Below, in pieces: positions 37,714 to 39,491 of a DNA stretch of 39,491 nt (position 1 is the stretch's first letter; each line of letters starts with the position of its first letter). A program made the translations under genes and the position numbers. The stretch is taken from positions 1 to 39,491 of IMG/VR virus record IMGVR_UViG_3300006919_000018; one strand, given 5' to 3'. This DNA comes from a virus. The notes beneath the pieces were generated by a model. It made no database searches. It was not told where the DNA came from and was given only the letters and a program-made list of their open reading frames with translations.

Positions 37714-37961
37714 TGAGTGATGATATTATAGAACCAAGCGACGTTGAGCAAGCTGCGTGGCCACAGGCGACGGAAGCATACGTAAGGGGCATGGAAAACC
37801 GCATCGAGGAACTGGAGGCCAAGCTGGAGAAGGCGGTGGAGTTTGTTGAGTGTGCAATCAACTATGCCAAGACATGCGGTGCTAGGTTTCCCATGGATCA
37901 CGCCCTCACCACCCTCGCAGAACTAACTAATGAACGTAGTGACGAGAAAGGAGAGAAGTGA
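37713..37961 (+). CDS. Coiled-coil cassette protein 1
   Basis: 82 aa beginning MSDDIIEPSD with ATG one base into the previous stop. A central coiled coil (MENRIEELEAKLEKAVEFVE) with two Cys follows, then LTTLAELTNERSDEKGEK. It shares start, coiled coil and GEK end with the next two genes, so the three are paralogous cassettes. No enzyme motif. Confidence 0.72.
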   Translation: MSDDIIEPSDVEQAAWPQATEAYVRGMENRIEELEAKLEKAVEFVECAINYAKTCGARFPMDHALTTLAELTNERSDEKGEK

Positions 37962-38266
37962 TGAGTGATGATCTGGTGAAGCGGGCAAGGCATAATGCTA
38001 TGGCTGACATGCCGCACTACGCAAGTGTTGAGCTGATTGAAGTAATGGCCGACCGCATCGAAGAACTGGAGGAACGCCTCAAGGCGGCAAGAGAGGACGC
38101 CAATGAAGCCGAGACATATGCGGCAGAAATGGAGGACAAGCTGAAGGAGATGTCAGAAATGGAGGACAAGCTGGCGAAGGTGCAGGCCCGGCTCGAGAAG
38201 ATAGCAGCGGCAGACACACAGGCGTGGGCCTTGCGTGCGCTGGCAGATATCAAGGGAGAAAAGTAA
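37961..38266 (+). CDS. Coiled-coil cassette protein 2
   Basis: 101 aa beginning MSDDLVKRARHN. The coiled coil is longer than in copy 1 (MADRIEELEERLKAAREDANEAE, then two MEDKL units). It ends ALADIKGEK. The leader GGAGAGAAGTGATGAGTGA before it both ends copy 1 and starts this gene. Confidence 0.72.
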   Translation: MSDDLVKRARHNAMADMPHYASVELIEVMADRIEELEERLKAAREDANEAETYAAEMEDKLKEMSEMEDKLAKVQARLEKIAAADTQAWALRALADIKGEK

Positions 38267-38571
38267 TGAGTGACGATCTGGTGAAGCGGTTGCGTGAGGG
38301 TGATGAGTTCGAACAGTCTATGATGGCTGAAAGAGCAGCCGACAGCATCGAGGAACTGGAACTTGAGGTGGAGACATGGAAATCTCGTGCTATCCATCAG
38401 AATGAAGTAGCGGGGAGGCTTGAGGCGAAGCTATCGGAGAGCGAAGCTCTCTTGGCGAAGGCTGTGGAGGCTTTGGAAGAAGGTATGCGTTGCACCAGTG
38501 AACATGGCGGCGCAGCGAAGTTTCTTCGTATCGCCCGCACCACCCTCGCAGAACTGAAAGGAGAGAAGTGA
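38266..38571 (+). CDS. Coiled-coil cassette protein 3
   Basis: 101 aa beginning MSDDLVKRLREGDEF; ATG 38266 is used, as the longer frame from 38224 overlaps copy 2 out of frame. A coiled coil (ADSIEELELEVETWKS, EAKLSESEALLAKAVEALEEG) and the end RTTLAELKGEK match copies 1 and 2. One Cys lies in MRCTSEHGG. Such short coiled-coil genes occur in phages beside variable early regions. Confidence 0.72.
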   Translation: MSDDLVKRLREGDEFEQSMMAERAADSIEELELEVETWKSRAIHQNEVAGRLEAKLSESEALLAKAVEALEEGMRCTSEHGGAAKFLRIARTTLAELKGEK

Positions 38572-38780
38572 TGAGTGAAGCACCATTCCGCCTAGAACTT
38601 GCAGAAGTTGAGCATCACGAGAACGGCGATGCGACATACAAGTTCGACATGGATGAAGACGCAGCAAAGTATGTAGCGCAGGAAGGCATGAAGCTGATGC
38701 TATACTGCGGTGTGTCAAAGGTAAATATGCAGGACGTTTATGACTGGATACTCAGTCAGGCGGAGAAGGCTACATCGTAA
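38571..38780 (+). CDS. Small acidic early protein
   Basis: 69 aa beginning MSEAPFRLELAEVEHHENGDATY after the fourth copy of the junction sequence. It has a beta-type first half and a helical end (QDVYDWILSQAEKA). Its last bases overlap the end of the leftward nuclease gene by 11 bases, marking where the two units meet. Function unknown. Confidence 0.72.
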   Translation: MSEAPFRLELAEVEHHENGDATYKFDMDEDAAKYVAQEGMKLMLYCGVSKVNMQDVYDWILSQAEKATS

Positions 38781-38802
38781 TATCGCCGCCTAGTTCTTTT
38801 TT
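38759..38802 (+). terminator. Possible terminator of the rightward unit
   Basis: GGCGG (38759-38763) and CCGCC (38786-38790) could form a weak hairpin with a large loop. TAGTTCTTTTTT follows. The stem is short for a terminator, so this is tentative. Confidence 0.3.
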
Positions 38803-39168
38803 AAGCCAGCGCAGGTCGTTTATCATGGCGACCTGCGTAAACTCGCGGTCAGGCAGGAATAGCTCCTTGCGATCCCGCCAGATGTCGCCAGAGAAAATTC
38901 GCATCAGTCCAATGTCCAGAGCGATGCAGCAATAATAATTTGCCAGCGTAGTCATGCGAGGCCGCTGGAACTTATACCCGCCGCTGGTGCGCTTGCGCCT
39001 ACTGCTAGACTTTACCTCAACGCTCACCAAACGGCCATCGCCTGCATGCACTACCAGATCAAAAGCACCGTCAATTCTGCTTGCTTCAAGCCCAGCGTAG
39101 GCTTCCAGCAGGTAGCAGGCGAGGTATTCACCAGCCCGCCCGTGGCGTATGCTGATGGTGCGGGTCAT
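38770..39168 (-). CDS. PD-(D/E)XK nuclease, last gene of the leftward unit
   Basis: 132 aa. HGRAGEYLACYLLEAYAGLEA supplies Glu14, FDLVV gives Asp37, and VSVEVKSSSR gives Glu51 and Lys53: a complete PD-(D/E)XK site of the small endonuclease type. The remaining residues (FQRPRMTTLANYYCCIAL) continue the fold. It shares a base with the upstream 62-aa gene and lies after the lysis genes on the circle. A role in DNA processing or late host DNA damage is possible. Confidence 0.75.
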   Translation of the reverse strand: MTRTISIRHGRAGEYLACYLLEAYAGLEASRIDGAFDLVVHAGDGRLVSVEVKSSSRRKRTSGGYKFQRPRMTTLANYYCCIALDIGLMRIFSGDIWRDRKELFLPDREFTQVAMINDLRWLKKELGGDITM

Positions 39169-39356
39169 TATTCGTGATAGTGCCTGTAACTTGTCTGGCA
39201 GTGGTCAGGGCCAAACACCCGCACCCACGCCCGCCAGAAGCGGCTGTCACCCTGTAGCCGCCACGCTCGAGAGCAAAGGCTTTCAGATGTATCACGGTAT
39301 GATACATCGTGCATGATGCGGCTGGTTGACTGGATTAATTGCAGAGCGCGTTCCAT
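39168..39356 (-). CDS. Small Cys/His phage protein
   Basis: 62 aa. The C-terminal half has LCSRAWRLQGDSRFWRAWVRVFGPDHCQTSYR. The GPDHCxxS ending is one I associate with short phage proteins of unknown role. It starts inside the end of the o-spanin gene and follows it when the circle is closed. Confidence 0.65.
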   Translation of the reverse strand: MERALQLIQSTSRIMHDVSYRDTSESLCSRAWRLQGDSRFWRAWVRVFGPDHCQTSYRHYHE

Positions 39357-39491
39357 TTCTCGTTGGCCACCACTGTGTCTGTCAGAAAACTGCGGTCATT
39401 TTCTGACAGCCATATCAGAGTTTCCTCACTGAAATATAACGGCGAGGCGATGTCGCAGTAATTGCTAACGACGATCTTGCCGCAGCCAGTG
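39335..39491 (-). CDS. Rz1-like outer-membrane spanin lipoprotein, 3' part
   Basis: The frame of the o-spanin that runs off the left edge continues here: within the repeat it encodes SENDRSFLTDTV and, past 39369, VANEKWNALCN to the TAA at 39337-39335. The unique 34 bases (39335-39368) are needed to finish the protein. The last 22 bases overlap the start of the 62-aa gene (ATG 39356). Confidence 0.72.
   Translation of the reverse strand, partial: TGCGKIVVSNYCDIASPLYFSEETLIWLSENDRSFLTDTVVANEKWNALCN
39369..39491. repeat. Terminal direct repeat, right copy
   Basis: Identical to bases 1-123. It includes the 11-bp inverted repeat (39379-39409). Confidence 0.97.

Noticed and set aside
1-39491. tRNA genes, integrase, lysogeny repressor, T7-type RNA polymerase
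   Set aside because: None could be recognised; small HTH genes are too generic to claim lysogeny control.

Overview
The window is an essentially complete genome of a tailed phage with podovirus-type architecture. Bases 1-123 recur exactly as 39369-39491, so the sequence closes on itself to a unit of 39,368 bp. One gene, the outer-membrane spanin, is interrupted at the window edge and becomes whole (67 aa) when the ends are joined. The window therefore holds either a circularly permuted assembly or a molecule with short direct terminal repeats. An alphaproteobacterial host is an inference: the DNA is fairly GC-rich, one early gene carries two GcrA-like helix-turn-helix units, and the tail and capsid genes resemble aquatic podovirus families (DUF5309/SU10-type capsid, SU10-type adaptors). 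No integrase, CI-like repressor, tail sheath, tape measure, DNA polymerase or phage RNA polymerase was seen.

On the circle there are essentially two transcription units. A divergent control region at about 34.83-34.96 kb holds back-to-back -35 boxes inside a GTCAAC/GTTGAC dyad. From it a short rightward unit (34959-38780) carries about 15 small, tightly overlapping early genes: microproteins, a tandem GcrA-like regulator, a winged-helix protein, NUMOD1-like HTH proteins and tandem coiled-coil cassettes. The long leftward unit runs from 34827 down to 1, crosses the junction and continues 39356-38770, where it meets the rightward unit tail to tail.

In leftward transcription order: a ribbon-helix-helix protein, two PD-(D/E)XK nucleases, an HTH protein, SSB, terminator, a primase-helicase fusion, an iteron-like repeat array, an AP2-like protein, a DUF6378 protein, terminator, and a 464 bp noncoding control region. 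Then come TerS and TerL, a Gly/Ala/Pro-rich protein, two polyvalent-type proteins, two tiny basic proteins, two paralogous head-tail adaptors, receptor-binding fibres (YadA-like head repeats, beta-propeller, collar domain, Ala/Ser coil), the tail hub, and ejection proteins (S74 chaperone, lytic transglycosylase, a large helical protein). Portal, scaffold and major capsid follow, then a terminator, two completion-type proteins, a lysis cassette (XhlA-like protein, amidase with C-terminal membrane segment, small secreted protein, i-spanin, nested o-spanin), and finally a small Cys/His protein and a third PD-(D/E)XK nuclease.

One gene (23624-23803) lies alone on the opposite strand inside the late operon with a plausible sigma70-type promoter of its own, like a moron. 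Replication seems to rely on the host polymerase, with phage-supplied primase-helicase, SSB and recombination nucleases. All names are from motif and family recognition by eye; no database search was run.
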